A stretch of 64,000 nucleotides of DNA from Halocynthiibacter styelae (GCF_016123485.1 NZ_JADCKQ010000001.1:1-64000), one strand, 5' to 3'. Shown: positions 34,657 through 44,660, counted from the stretch's first letter. Numbers and translations: made by a program. Notes: a model not told the origin generated them from the sequence alone.

Positions 34657-35721
34657 TTATGCAGATTTTGAGGTGCTATAATCCGCAGTTAAGGGTTTGC
34701 GATTGCGCAGGTGGCGTTGAACCAGTTGTTTCTGCCGCCGCCCGGATGGGATTGGTCGGGCGCTTCCCGGCATTGCCCCTGATTTGAGGTCGGGGAAAAG
34801 CGTATAAATTTCCTGGCGTGCAGCTTCGGGTACGGACTTCATGGCTTCGACACCGGTATACAGGCTTTCTGATGGTGAGCCTTCGGCAAATATGACCTCA
34901 TGGCTGTCAAACAGAAGGTGGATATATTCAATCTCGCGAACATCCTGATCCAGATATATCCCGGGCAATTCTGTCAGCTTGATTGCGGCGACCAAAACAT
35001 CATCTGTGCCGAACATGCGCTTTGCAATTGGTGAACTGATCAGCATCCGGTGCTGGCGGGAGACCAGAAGATCACACACAGGCAAGCCATTGCCCATAGC
35101 GCCTGCAGTGATACGAACAGGGCACAGATGGGGATGTGCCAGCAGTTCACAGGATGTCAGCTTTCTGCTCCCGATCCATTTCACAGGCTGCAACCCGCCG
35201 CCTTCTGTTTTTACAAGATCCCCCGGGATCAGTGTTTCGATACACTGCGGCCCAAACCGGGTTTCGATACGTGTACCAACAGTAAAGCAAGGCAATTGGG
35301 GCAGGGAAGCCGGGTCAAGGCCCGTGACATTCGTGTCTTTGACTGTTGTTGTGTAAGTGACCCCGACAGCAGGAATTTCGGACATGGCGATGACGCGGGT
35401 ATTGTTATCAAGTTCAATACGCCAGACTTCAATGACATGGCCATTTGCGCCGGTATAGGTGGCTGTCCATTCCACATAGCAGGCATCACTGTCGACAAAT
35501 GCCCCTGTGGCATCTGTGATTGTCGCGATCTGGGTCTGATCATCTGCGGTTTCGTTGGTGTTCGTGTCACCATCCAGCGTGGTGTCATCGTCATCAATAG
35601 TAACGGTCAGAAAATTAGCCGGGTCAGTATTTGACGCCACAAAGATGTCGTTCTGGTTTCCGCCCGGGCGGTTGCTGAATGCCGACAAGGGCATCGCCAG
35701 AAATGTTGCGATGATCGCCAT
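34657..35721 (-). CDS. Hint-domain protein
   Basis: This 354-residue protein contains a Hedgehog/intein (Hint) domain at about residues 145-290: PCFTVGTRIETRFGPQ with the splice-type Cys, ETLIPGDLVKTEGGG, PVKWIGSRKL, LLVSRQHRMLI and the late strand SHEVIFAEGSPSESLY. Such Hint_2 proteins are common in Rhodobacterales and may cleave themselves. The N-terminal 140 residues are acidic and beta-rich, perhaps a surface domain released by the cleavage. A weak hydrophobic start may be an export signal. It stands alone, convergent with nothing, upstream of the ASKHA gene. Confidence 0.78.
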   Translation of the reverse strand: MAIIATFLAMPLSAFSNRPGGNQNDIFVASNTDPANFLTVTIDDDDTTLDGDTNTNETADDQTQIATITDATGAFVDSDACYVEWTATYTGANGHVIEVWRIELDNNTRVIAMSEIPAVGVTYTTTVKDTNVTGLDPASLPQLPCFTVGTRIETRFGPQCIETLIPGDLVKTEGGGLQPVKWIGSRKLTSCELLAHPHLCPVRITAGAMGNGLPVCDLLVSRQHRMLISSPIAKRMFGTDDVLVAAIKLTELPGIYLDQDVREIEYIHLLFDSHEVIFAEGSPSESLYTGVEAMKSVPEAARQEIYTLFPDLKSGAMPGSARPIPSGRRQKQLVQRHLRNRKPLTADYSTSKSA

Positions 35722-35961
35722 CTGGATACCTGTAATTTACCGTATATACTGCCCGGGCGCCTTCTGGCGCCTCGTGATTAACAACAGCTTAACATATTCA
35801 CAGTCATTCTGGCCAGATTAAATCACTGATTGCATTAAGTGATCTGGAAACTGGTTAAGGTGTATCGGGAAAAAAGGATGTTTTTCTGTCTTGTGATCAG
35901 ATTGCAGATTGACCCTGTTTCCCTGTGCAGATACATCGTGACCATCTGTTGTACACAACAG

Positions 35962-36047
35962 GCCCGAGTGGCGGAATGGTAGACGCAGGGGATTCAAAAT
36001 CCCCCGCTGGTAACAGCGTGTGGGTTCGAGTCCCACCTTGGGCACCA
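35962..36047 (+). tRNA. tRNA-Leu (anticodon CAA)
   Basis: These 86 bases form a class II tRNA: acceptor GCCCGAG pairs with CTTGGGC, the anticodon loop TTCAAAA gives CAA, a long variable arm follows, then the T-arm GTGGG-TTCGAGT-CCCAC and an encoded CCA. Confidence 0.95.
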
Positions 36048-36127
36048 AACTTTGTCGGTCAACCCGACGTCAGCCTTGCTCTGTGATCTGTGCTTTGTTT
36101 TCCTGTAAAAAACAGGAAGGACAAAAT

Positions 36128-37279
36128 ATGCTCAGACGCCGGATTTTCACCGAAGATCATGATGTATTCCGCGCTTCGGTTCAGAAATGGGCAGATACTG
36201 AGGTTGCCCCACATGAAGCGCAATGGCGCCGGGACGGGCAAGTCAGCCGGGACGTCTGGAAATCTGCCGGGGCGCAGGGGTATCTCGGGATGTTCATGCC
36301 AGAGGAAGTCGGTGGGCTGGGGCTGACGGATTACCGCTATGATCAGATCCTGATCGAAGAACTGACGTGGCGCAGCCCGGGCTTTTTCGTGCCTCTGCAC
36401 AACCGGATTGTCGCGCCTTATTTCCTGCATGTGGCGAATGACGCACAGAAGGCACGCTTTCTGCCTGGCATCATTTCCGGCGAGACAATCCTTGCGATTG
36501 GCATGACGGAACCATCCACCGGGTCTGACCTTGGTGCGATCCGGACAAAGGCTGAGGATAAGGGGGATCATTGGCTGTTGAATGGATCAAAGATATTCAT
36601 TTCCAATGGGTTGCTGGCGGATGTTGTGGTTGTGGCCGCGCGTACAGATCCGGATAGTCCCCGTGCGATTGGTCTGTTTACCGTTGAACGTGGCATGGAA
36701 GGGTTCAGCCGCGGCCAGAAGCTTGAAAAACTGGGATTGCCCAGCCAGGACACGGCGGAACTGTTCTTTGACAATGTGAAAATTCCAAAGGAAAACCAGC
36801 TTGGTGGTGCCGCAAATGGGTTCGCCAATATGATGCGCGGCCTTGCGGAAGAACGTCTGACCGGGGCGATCGGGTTTCAGGCCCGGGCCGAACGCGCCTT
36901 TGCTGTCACGATGGATTATATCCAGGACCGCAAAGCTTTTGGCCGCCCTGTGGGCACGTTCCAGAATTCACGCTTTGTTATGGCGGGGCTGCGCACGAAA
37001 CTGGATGCGGCGCAGGCCTTTGTGGATCATTGCGTATTGGAACATCTTGAAGAGGCGCTGAGCGCGGAACTTGCGGCAGAGGTGAAACTTCTGACGTCAG
37101 AGGTCGAATGGGAGGTCGTAGACGCCTGCCTGCAGCTGCATGGCGGCAACGGCTATATGCAGGAATATGAAATCTGCCGCCTGTTTGCCGATGCGCGGAT
37201 TAGCCGGATCTATGCCGGGACCTCTGAAATCATGAAGGAAATCATCGGTCGCGGATTAGGTCTGGATGAACGACGCTGA
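36128..37279 (+). CDS. acyl-CoA dehydrogenase
   Basis: This 383-residue flavoenzyme introduces the alpha-beta double bond in acyl-CoA. Family features are complete: IGMTEPSTGSDLGAIRT (FAD and substrate binding), WLLNGSKIFISNG, the C-terminal helix bundle with QDRKAFGRPVGTFQ, LQLHGGNGYMQEYEICRLFA and IYAGTSEIMKEIIGR with the catalytic-region Glu. AAGGACAAAAT precedes ATG 36128. The SDR gene 94 bp downstream is likely in the same pathway, branched-chain or short-chain acyl-CoA oxidation. Confidence 0.93.
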   Translation: MLRRRIFTEDHDVFRASVQKWADTEVAPHEAQWRRDGQVSRDVWKSAGAQGYLGMFMPEEVGGLGLTDYRYDQILIEELTWRSPGFFVPLHNRIVAPYFLHVANDAQKARFLPGIISGETILAIGMTEPSTGSDLGAIRTKAEDKGDHWLLNGSKIFISNGLLADVVVVAARTDPDSPRAIGLFTVERGMEGFSRGQKLEKLGLPSQDTAELFFDNVKIPKENQLGGAANGFANMMRGLAEERLTGAIGFQARAERAFAVTMDYIQDRKAFGRPVGTFQNSRFVMAGLRTKLDAAQAFVDHCVLEHLEEALSAELAAEVKLLTSEVEWEVVDACLQLHGGNGYMQEYEICRLFADARISRIYAGTSEIMKEIIGRGLGLDERR

Positions 37280-37373
37280 GGAATTCTGCCCTGCGCTGGC
37301 GGTGCAAAATTTAAGCAACATTTCTGTGGTGTGACTGCGCACAAGGGATAACAGAAGAAAGCAAAGGTCTGAG

Positions 37374-38135
37374 ATGAAATCAGAAAATGTGATTGCGCTG
37401 GTTACCGGCGGCGCGTCGGGTCTGGGTGAAGCCTGTGTACGCGAAATCGTGGCTGCGGGTGGAAAAGCCCTGGCCGTTGATATGAACGCAGAACGCGGCA
37501 CGGCGCTGGCAGTTGAGCTTGGGGATGCGGTGATCTTTCATAAAGCCGATGTCACCTCTGAAGACGAGGTGAAAGCCGCCCTGGATGCCTGTGAGGCAAC
37601 GCATGGGGCAGTTAATGCGCTGGTCAATTGCGCAGGTATTGCGATTGCGGCCAAGACCGTGGGGCGTGATGGTGCGCATCCGCTGAAAAGCTTTGGCATG
37701 GTGGTTGATGTGAACCTGAAAGGAACATTCAACACCTGTCGCCTGGCGGCCGAACGCATGCAGCACAACACGCCAGATGCTGACGGCAATACCGGGGTGA
37801 TTGTGAACACGGCTTCGATCGCTGCATTCGACGGCCAGAAAGGCCAGCCGGCCTATGCCGCGTCCAAAGCAGGCGTTGCGGGTATGACTTTGCCAATGGC
37901 ACGCGATCTGGCCTCTGTCGGGGTGCGGGTGAATTGTATTGCCCCGGGCCTGTTCCTGACGCCTATGCTTCAGAGCCTGCCGGAAGAGGCGCAGGAAGCG
38001 TTGGGAAAACAACCGCTGTTTCCCAAACGTCTGGGCAAACCGTCTGAGGTTGCCGAACTTGCGGTGTTCCTGATCAATCATGCTTATATGAATGGTGAAA
38101 CAATCCGCGTTGATGGTGGCATTCGCCTGCCGTAA
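37374..38135 (+). CDS. short-chain dehydrogenase, 3-hydroxyacyl-CoA dehydrogenase type II-like
   Basis: This 253-residue NAD-dependent dehydrogenase has TGGASGLGEA (cofactor loop), NCAG, the catalytic Ser in NTASIAAFDGQ and YAASK. The insert with VGRDGAHPLKSFGMVVDVNL and the end with ETIRVDGGIRLP fit the HSD17B10 / 3-hydroxy-2-methylbutyryl-CoA dehydrogenase group, which acts in isoleucine and short-chain acyl-CoA breakdown. It would oxidise the product that arises after the acyl-CoA dehydrogenase and a hydratase. An intrinsic terminator follows. Confidence 0.88.
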   Translation: MKSENVIALVTGGASGLGEACVREIVAAGGKALAVDMNAERGTALAVELGDAVIFHKADVTSEDEVKAALDACEATHGAVNALVNCAGIAIAAKTVGRDGAHPLKSFGMVVDVNLKGTFNTCRLAAERMQHNTPDADGNTGVIVNTASIAAFDGQKGQPAYAASKAGVAGMTLPMARDLASVGVRVNCIAPGLFLTPMLQSLPEEAQEALGKQPLFPKRLGKPSEVAELAVFLINHAYMNGETIRVDGGIRLP

Positions 38136-38161
38136 TTCACGGATCTGACTGAACAGGGGAA

Positions 38162-38185
38162 AGGGGCGTGAGGCGCCCCTTTTTT
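38162..38185 (+). terminator. rho-independent terminator after SDR gene
   Basis: AGGGGCG and CGCCCCT form a 7-bp stem around TGAGG, followed by six T. It ends the acyl-CoA dehydrogenase/SDR transcript before the chemotaxis operon. Confidence 0.88.
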
Positions 38186-38315
38186 GATGTTTTGGATGGT
38201 TGTTGGCATGTCAAAAACATCAATGTGACTGGCTTAAACCTATTTTCATCTTTCTCCCGGATGGTGGCGTTCACCTGGCCTGATGGCTGTCTCTGAATGA
38301 ACCCGGGAGCAAAGA

Positions 38316-41300
38316 ATGCGGCTTTTCAATTCGATCAAACTGTCTTTTAAATTGCCGTTGGTGATGTTTTCGCTGTGCCTGACATCGCTTTTGCTGATGA
38401 CCTATATCGCCCTGGAACTTTCAAAGGGATCCCTTGAAAACCTGACAGAAGAACGGCTGAGTTCCCTGCTTGAAGGTCGGGCAAGTCATCTGGAAACCTT
38501 TCTTGAAAACGTTGAATTTAACCTGACCGTACAGGCCAGTAATCCGTCGCTTCTGGATGCGGTATTTGGTTTTAAAGGGGGCTGGCGTGAGTTTGAAGAT
38601 CCGCAGGCTTATCTGCGGGAAACGTGGATCACGAATAATCCGCATGAATTTGGCGAACGCGACAGTCTGGCAGATGCCGGGGATGACAATAATTTCACCC
38701 GTACGCATAAGCGCTATCATGGGTTTTTCCGTACGCTAATGGAAAACGTCGGGCTTTATGATGTCATCCTGATCGATACCCAGGGGAACGTCATCTACAC
38801 GGTTGAAAAAGAAGGTGACTTTGCCACGAATATTCTGGATGGAACTGCGGTAAATCCAAATCTGAAATCCATCTTTGAAACGATGATGTCTGAGGAAAAC
38901 GCAGAAGCAGGGACGCAGTTCTTCGATTTTCAGATGTATGAAATTTCAGACGCACCCGCCGCTTTTTTCAGTTCGCTTATCAAAAGCCGCAACGGGCGCG
39001 TCGCTGCTGTCATGATTTATCAGGTCGGATCAGAACAGATCAATCAGGTGCTTCAGGCCCCGGATGGTCTGGGCGAAACGGGACAAACTTATCTGGTCGG
39101 GGAAGATGGCAGTTTACGGTCTGACCAGGTTTCTCCCCATGATGGTCGTGTGCTTGAGACGCGGATTGATACAGCGGCGGTTCAGGCTGTTCTGGCCGGG
39201 CAGTCCGGTTCAATTGTGCGGGAAACAGATCAGGGTCTGCTGCATGAAAACTACCTTCCTCTGTCCTTTCACGGGCATAGTTGGGGGCTTATTGCCGCGC
39301 AGTCGCAATCCGAATTTTTGCTGCCCTGGCTGGAAATGCGCCAGAACCTGGCCCGCAATGGCTTGATTGCGCTGATTGTTTTTACCGGGATTGCAATTTT
39401 CCTGGGCCTCTCTGTCGGACGCCCCCTGGAGAGAATTGATCATGCAATGCGCCGGATTTCTGCATCCAGGTTTGACACGGATGTACCGGCGTCTGACCGT
39501 GGTGATGAAATCGGCAGTATTGCCAAAACACTTGAAGAATTTCGCACCTCTCTGGAACTTGCAGCTTCGACCGCTGCAGAAGCACGGGTGAAAGGGACAG
39601 CCTTCACAGAATCCTCTGCGGCGATGATGATCCTGAATACCGAAGGTGAAATCGACTATACGAACCGCCAGCTTGTGGATTTCTTCACAACAGAGCGCAA
39701 AAATTTCAGCAGCCGGTATGCTGCATTTGACCCGGACGCACTTGTCGGGACGTCCGTAGGGTTACTTTGGGATGATCCCACAGATTTTGAAGCGATCTTG
39801 TCTGGCGCGACTGAATTACCGCTTCGGAAGTTCATGGATACAGGTGCGTTGCGACTGTCGGTGTTTGTGAATGCAATTCTTGGCGAGGAAGGCGAAAAAG
39901 CAGGTTATGTTGTTGAATGGGAAGACGTGACAACGTTCCAGATGAATGACGCCACCATCAACACTATTGAATCCCACCAGGTGAAAGCGGTGTTTTCTCT
40001 GGAAGGAATGTTTGAGACGGCGAATGAATTGTTTGCGCAATCTCTCGGCGAAGACATAAAAGCGTTTGCCGGGCAGCGGATTTCTGATTTACTGACAGTC
40101 CGGGAAGAACCCGGCCGGGATATCCTGGCTGAAGCGGCCCAGGGAAATACGGTAGCAGAGAAATTCCTGCTTCGCCTTTCTGAAAGCCAGGACGCATTGA
40201 TCGAAGGGGTTGTCAGCCCTGTAAAAGATGCCAGTGGAAAAACTTTGCGGATCCTGTTGATCGGGAATGATATCAGTCAGGCACAGGCGGCGATTGAGCA
40301 GGCGGAACAGGAACGTTTGCGCATGTCGCAGGCCCAGGGGGAAGTCGTCGACGCTTTACGCAAGGGGCTAGGTCAGCTTGCCGATGGCGTTTTGACCGCC
40401 AAGGTCACGGACCGCTTTGATTCTGATTACGAACAGCTGCGGTCTGATTTCAATCTGGCGGCGGGGAACCTGTGTCAGGCCATGCTTGGTGTGGTTGGTA
40501 ATGCGGACAGTATTCGCTCTGAGGCAACAGATATCAGTACAGCTGCCGAAGACCTGTCACATCGCACGGAAAAACAGGCCGCGACGCTTGAAGAAACCGC
40601 CGCAGCGCTTGATCAGATCACATCCAGTGTTCGATCTGCCGCCGAAGCATCTGATCGAACGAATACCGTCGTAAACAGTGCAAAAGAAAGTGCGGAAACC
40701 AGCAGCCTCGTGGTGAACGAAGCCGTTGCCGCAATGGGTGAAATTGAAACATCGTCAGAGAAAATCACAAAAATTATCAGTGTGATTGATGACATCGCGT
40801 TTCAGACCAACCTGCTTGCACTGAACGCCGGAGTTGAAGCTGCGCGTGCGGGTGAAGCAGGACGTGGGTTTGCCGTTGTTGCGTCTGAAGTGCGTGCGCT
40901 GGCGCAAAGATCTTCTGATGCTGCGCATGAAATCAACAATCTGATTTCAGCATCTGGTCAACATGTAAAACGCGGTGCTGAGCTTGTCAGTCAGACCGGT
41001 GATGAACTTCAGAAAATAATCCAATCCGTCGGAGATATCTCACATCATGTAGGGGAAATCGCGGTCTCTGCAAAAGAGCAGGCCTCTGGTCTTGCTGAGA
41101 TCAATACTTCTGTGAATGAGCTTGATAAATTCACCCAGCAAAATGCTGCGATGTTTGAGGAAACCACCGCGGCAAGCCATGCTCTGACGCAAGGCGCAGA
41201 AGCTTTGTCTTCCGTTGTTTCACGTTTTGAAACCGGCAATGAGGTTGCGGAAGATACTGACCCCGGCATGTTTCGGAGTGGCCGGCCGGCAGAGGTGACA

Positions 41301-41444
41301 TCAGGCGAAAACGATGTCCCAGTGCCACACCCTGAACCTGTAAGAACTGTGAACCGGCCGGTGACGGAAGGAAGCGCAGCAGTTGATCTGAATTCAATCG
41401 CCGCAGAGCCAGAGGACGCACCGGATGGCTGGGAAGAGTTCTGA
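38316..41444 (+). CDS. methyl-accepting chemotaxis protein (dCache-HAMP-PAS)
   Basis: This 1042-residue transducer has a membrane segment at about 13-34, a periplasmic dCache-type sensor to about 348, a second membrane segment (about 352-373), HAMP, a PAS region (about 430-680) and the cytoplasmic signalling domain with the hairpin tip DDIAFQTNLLALNAGVEAAR, AGRGFAVVASEVRALA. The last five residues, GWEEF, fit the xWxxF tether that binds CheR and CheB. The ligand is unknown. GGGAG stands six bases before the ATG. cheB and cheD follow in an operon; cheA, cheW, cheR and cheY are not in the window. Confidence 0.92.
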   Translation: MRLFNSIKLSFKLPLVMFSLCLTSLLLMTYIALELSKGSLENLTEERLSSLLEGRASHLETFLENVEFNLTVQASNPSLLDAVFGFKGGWREFEDPQAYLRETWITNNPHEFGERDSLADAGDDNNFTRTHKRYHGFFRTLMENVGLYDVILIDTQGNVIYTVEKEGDFATNILDGTAVNPNLKSIFETMMSEENAEAGTQFFDFQMYEISDAPAAFFSSLIKSRNGRVAAVMIYQVGSEQINQVLQAPDGLGETGQTYLVGEDGSLRSDQVSPHDGRVLETRIDTAAVQAVLAGQSGSIVRETDQGLLHENYLPLSFHGHSWGLIAAQSQSEFLLPWLEMRQNLARNGLIALIVFTGIAIFLGLSVGRPLERIDHAMRRISASRFDTDVPASDRGDEIGSIAKTLEEFRTSLELAASTAAEARVKGTAFTESSAAMMILNTEGEIDYTNRQLVDFFTTERKNFSSRYAAFDPDALVGTSVGLLWDDPTDFEAILSGATELPLRKFMDTGALRLSVFVNAILGEEGEKAGYVVEWEDVTTFQMNDATINTIESHQVKAVFSLEGMFETANELFAQSLGEDIKAFAGQRISDLLTVREEPGRDILAEAAQGNTVAEKFLLRLSESQDALIEGVVSPVKDASGKTLRILLIGNDISQAQAAIEQAEQERLRMSQAQGEVVDALRKGLGQLADGVLTAKVTDRFDSDYEQLRSDFNLAAGNLCQAMLGVVGNADSIRSEATDISTAAEDLSHRTEKQAATLEETAAALDQITSSVRSAAEASDRTNTVVNSAKESAETSSLVVNEAVAAMGEIETSSEKITKIISVIDDIAFQTNLLALNAGVEAARAGEAGRGFAVVASEVRALAQRSSDAAHEINNLISASGQHVKRGAELVSQTGDELQKIIQSVGDISHHVGEIAVSAKEQASGLAEINTSVNELDKFTQQNAAMFEETTAASHALTQGAEALSSVVSRFETGNEVAEDTDPGMFRSGRPAEVTSGENDVPVPHPEPVRTVNRPVTEGSAAVDLNSIAAEPEDAPDGWEEF

Positions 41445-41485
41445 TAACTTACCTGAACAACCAGACCAGAGACGGGAGGGGAAAA

Positions 41486-42517
41486 ATGGTGATCAAGGTA
41501 TTGATTGTTGATGATTCAAGCGTGATGCGACGCCTGATCCGTCAGGCACTTCTGAAAGATACAAGGCTGGAAGTGGTCGGTGAAGCAAACGATCCGATCG
41601 AAGCAAGAAGTGCAATTAAAGTGCATAATCCGGATGTTCTTATTCTGGACATTGAGATGCCGCGCATGAGCGGACTTGAGTTCCTCGAACTTCTGATGCG
41701 CTTGCGTCCCATGCCTGTTGTCATGTTTTCCTCACTGGCCCGTAGTAGCCGGGATGCGACGATCAAGGCACTAAGCCTTGGCGCAGTTGATTGTATTGAA
41801 AAACCCTCTGCCGAGTCTGGCAACACGCTTGAAAAGCTGCCGGACAGCCTGGTTGCCGCTGCCAGTGCAGATATTGGTGCGTTGAAACGAACGAACAGGG
41901 TGTCGCGGCAGGTACAGAGCTTCCATTGGAATTCTAAACCCGTGCTGATTGGGGCCTCTACCGGGGGTGTGGATGCATTGCAGACAGTTTTTTCTGCCTG
42001 GCCGGAAAACTGCCCGCCGACCCTGGTGACCCAACATATGCCCGAAAACTTCCTGCGCAGTTTTGCCAATCGTCTTGATGAGCAACTGGAAATGAATGTG
42101 CGTGTGGCTGGCAACAATGAGGAAGTGAAACAAGGGGAGATCGTGATCTGCCCGGGAGGCGCTTTCCATCTGGAACTGGTCAGTGCGGTACCGGTTCGGG
42201 TGCGCCTTGTTGAAGGAGCCCCGGTCAGCGGTCATCGTCCATCGGTGGATGTCATGATGCGATCTGCGAAGGCTTTTGGGCCCGGATGTGTTGCTGCCAT
42301 CCTGACAGGTATGGGCCGTGACGGGGCGCAGGGTTTGCTGGAATTGCGGCAAAATGGTGCGGAAACGATTGGTCAGGACGAGATGTCCTCTGTCGTTTAC
42401 GGAATGCCCCGGGTGGCACAGGATGTTGGGGCGGTCAAAACGCAACTTCCTTTGGATGAAATCGGAGCAGCAATACTGGGGTGTTGCAGCAAGCGATCGC
42501 GGGCAAAGACGGGGTGA
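41486..42517 (+). CDS. cheB: chemotaxis methylesterase/glutamine deamidase CheB
   Basis: This 343-residue response regulator demethylates receptors for adaptation. The receiver domain has DD at 9-10 and phospho-acceptor Asp55 (LILDIEMPRMSG). The esterase domain has the catalytic Ser in IGASTGG (about 157), His in VTQHMP (about 183) and Asp in LTGMGRDG (about 277). GGGAGG precedes the ATG. It lies 41 bp after the receptor, whose GWEEF tail could bind it, and 10 bp before cheD. Confidence 0.95.
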   Translation: MVIKVLIVDDSSVMRRLIRQALLKDTRLEVVGEANDPIEARSAIKVHNPDVLILDIEMPRMSGLEFLELLMRLRPMPVVMFSSLARSSRDATIKALSLGAVDCIEKPSAESGNTLEKLPDSLVAAASADIGALKRTNRVSRQVQSFHWNSKPVLIGASTGGVDALQTVFSAWPENCPPTLVTQHMPENFLRSFANRLDEQLEMNVRVAGNNEEVKQGEIVICPGGAFHLELVSAVPVRVRLVEGAPVSGHRPSVDVMMRSAKAFGPGCVAAILTGMGRDGAQGLLELRQNGAETIGQDEMSSVVYGMPRVAQDVGAVKTQLPLDEIGAAILGCCSKRSRAKTG

Positions 42518-42527
42518 GTGACAAATC

Positions 42528-43049
42528 ATGAAAAGAAATGAACACCGCCAGCACATTACACAGGGTCAGTTTGTGGTCGCCACGGGACCTGATGCGATCC
42601 TGACGACCCTATTGGGCAGTTGTGTTTCCACGTGTCTTTGGGACAGCGTTACAGGGATCGGTGGTATGAATCACATCCTTCTGCCGGATCGGCGCTTTGG
42701 TGAAGGTGCGGCACATGGTGAGGGAGTGAATGAAATGGAACTTCTGATCAACGGGTTGATCAAAGCGGGCGCAATCCGCGATCAGTTGAAGGCCAAGATC
42801 TTTGGCGGTGCACGTATGATTTCAATGTCTACAGATATTGGTGAAACCAATGCGGCCTTTGCGTTACAGTTTCTGAAAAATGAGGGGATTGAATGTATGG
42901 GGGCAAGCACCGGCGGGACAAACGCACGCCAGATTATGTTCTGGCCCGGCACCGGAAAAGCCCTGGTCCGGATCGCTGAGAGCAATCCGGTGGAAGTTGA
43001 AAAACCGACTGCACCACGCAATACCGGCGCAGAGATAGAATTGTTCTGA
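42528..43049 (+). CDS. cheD: chemoreceptor glutamine deamidase CheD
   Basis: This 173-residue enzyme deamidates glutamines on chemoreceptors. The catalytic Cys is in LLGSCVSTCLWD (about residue 31) and the His in GGMNHILLPD (about 48); GGARMI and the Thr-rich loop ASTGGTNARQIMF complete the fold. It ends the three-gene receptor-cheB-cheD operon and is convergent with trpE, 27 bp away. Confidence 0.93.
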   Translation: MKRNEHRQHITQGQFVVATGPDAILTTLLGSCVSTCLWDSVTGIGGMNHILLPDRRFGEGAAHGEGVNEMELLINGLIKAGAIRDQLKAKIFGGARMISMSTDIGETNAAFALQFLKNEGIECMGASTGGTNARQIMFWPGTGKALVRIAESNPVEVEKPTAPRNTGAEIELF

Positions 43050-43076
43050 AATCAGTGCTGATACCGATGGAACAGA

Positions 43077-44588
43077 TCAGTGGTTTCCTGAACCACTGAA
43101 ACGACCTGATTCTTCCGCAGCTTTTCGTATGGCTTTGGATTTATTGACTGTTTCCTGATATTCCGCCTCGGGATCACTGTCAAAAACCACGCCGCCGCCA
43201 GCCTGAATATAAAGTTTCTTATCTTTCACCACGGCTGTGCGCAGGGCGATGCACATGTCCATGTCGCCATTGGCTGCGAAATACCCACAGCCACCGCCAT
43301 AAACGCCACGCTTTTCGGGTTCCAGTTCATCAATGATTTCCATCGCACGCACTTTTGGCGCACCTGACACCGTGCCTGCGGGCATACCTGCGAAGAAGGC
43401 GGAAAGCGCATCCTGATCGTCACGCAGTTCACCCACGACATTGGAAACAATGTGCATGACATGTGAATAACGTTCGATAATGAACTCTTCCGTTGGCCGG
43501 ACAGAGCCGACTTTGGCGACGCGGCCCACATCGTTGCGTCCGAGATCCAGCAGCATCAGATGTTCTGCCAGTTCTTTTTTGTCGGCCAGCAGATCCAGTT
43601 CCAGCGCTTTATCTTCTTCCGGTGTCGCGCCACGGGGACGGGTGCCTGCGATGGGGCGGATCGTGATTTCATTGCCAAACACGCGCACCAGAATTTCTGG
43701 GCTGGCGCCAACGACCTGGAACCCACCAAAGTTAAAATAGAACATGAAAGGCGACGGATTGGTGCGGCGCAGACTGCGATATAGCGCAAAGGGGGGCAGC
43801 GGGAAATCCTGGGTCCAGCGTTGTGCCGGCACAACCTGAAAAATATCACCGGCTTTGATGTATTCTTTGGCCTTGTTCACTGCGTCGAGATAACCGGCAT
43901 GGGTAAAGTTTGAAGTCAGCGGTCCAAGTTCGGCTTCGCCCCCGAGATCACGGGTTTCGCCGCTGGCCGGACGTTCAAGGTCACGTACAGCGTCCATCAC
44001 ACGTTCCGCCGCCTGGGCATAGGCCGCTTTGGCAGACAGGCCGGAGGTGTTCCAGGTCGGGGAAACAACGATCACGTCGCCTTTCACGCCGTCCAGAACG
44101 GCAACCACGGAGGGACGCATCATCATGGCATCGGGCAGACCCAGCGGGTCGGGATTCACATTGGGCAGATGTTCCACATGCCGGATCATGTCATAGCCGA
44201 GGAAGCCAAAAAGCCCGGCGGCTGCGGCGGGCAGATCAGCAGGCATTTCAATGCGGCTTTCGGCGATCAGGGCGCGCAAACTGTCCAGCGGGGCCAGCGT
44301 TTCCGCAGTGAAACTATCTGCATCATAGCGGGCCTGGCGGTTGATGCGGGCCGTGTCGCCATGGGATTTCCAGATCAGATCAGGTTTCATCCCGACAATG
44401 GAATAGCGCCCACGCACTTCGCCACCGGTCACGGATTCCAGCATGAAACTATCGGTCCGCGCACCGGCCAGTTTGATCATCAGGCTGACAGGCGTGTCCA
44501 GATCAGCGGCAAGCCGGGCCCAGACAACCTGATTTTCCCCCGCATTCCAGGCTTTTTCAAAATCCGTAAAATCGGGTGTCAGACGCAT
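43077..44588 (-). CDS. trpE: anthranilate synthase component I
   Basis: This 503-residue enzyme makes anthranilate from chorismate, the first step of tryptophan synthesis. The chorismate-binding core is complete (FMFYFNFGGFQVVGASPEIL, PIAGTRPRGATPEEDKALE, LMLLDLGRNDVGRVAKVGSV, GTVSGAPKVRAMEII, GGGCGYFAANGDMDMCIALR). The tryptophan feedback segment near residue 45 reads FMLESVTGG. AAGGA lies seven bases before the ATG. It follows the ppiD-like gene, an order I associate with Rhodobacterales. trpG and the rest of the pathway are not in the window. No leader peptide with Trp codons is seen. Confidence 0.95.
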   Translation of the reverse strand: MRLTPDFTDFEKAWNAGENQVVWARLAADLDTPVSLMIKLAGARTDSFMLESVTGGEVRGRYSIVGMKPDLIWKSHGDTARINRQARYDADSFTAETLAPLDSLRALIAESRIEMPADLPAAAAGLFGFLGYDMIRHVEHLPNVNPDPLGLPDAMMMRPSVVAVLDGVKGDVIVVSPTWNTSGLSAKAAYAQAAERVMDAVRDLERPASGETRDLGGEAELGPLTSNFTHAGYLDAVNKAKEYIKAGDIFQVVPAQRWTQDFPLPPFALYRSLRRTNPSPFMFYFNFGGFQVVGASPEILVRVFGNEITIRPIAGTRPRGATPEEDKALELDLLADKKELAEHLMLLDLGRNDVGRVAKVGSVRPTEEFIIERYSHVMHIVSNVVGELRDDQDALSAFFAGMPAGTVSGAPKVRAMEIIDELEPEKRGVYGGGCGYFAANGDMDMCIALRTAVVKDKKLYIQAGGGVVFDSDPEAEYQETVNKSKAIRKAAEESGRFSGSGNH

Positions 44589-44625
44589 GTCGGTTGTCCT
44601 TGTAAACTTGTGCGCTGGGGGCAGG

Positions 44626-44649
44626 GCAGCTGCCTTATGCGGCAGCTGC
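44626..44649 (-). other. hairpin between ppiD-like gene and trpE
   Basis: GCAGCTGCC at 44626-44634 and GGCAGCTGC at 44641-44649 form a perfect 9-bp stem around six bases, 12 bases after the ppiD-like stop and upstream of trpE. No T-run follows on the minus strand, so it may be a partial terminator or processing site. Confidence 0.5.
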
Positions 44650-44660
44650 GGGTCTTTTGG

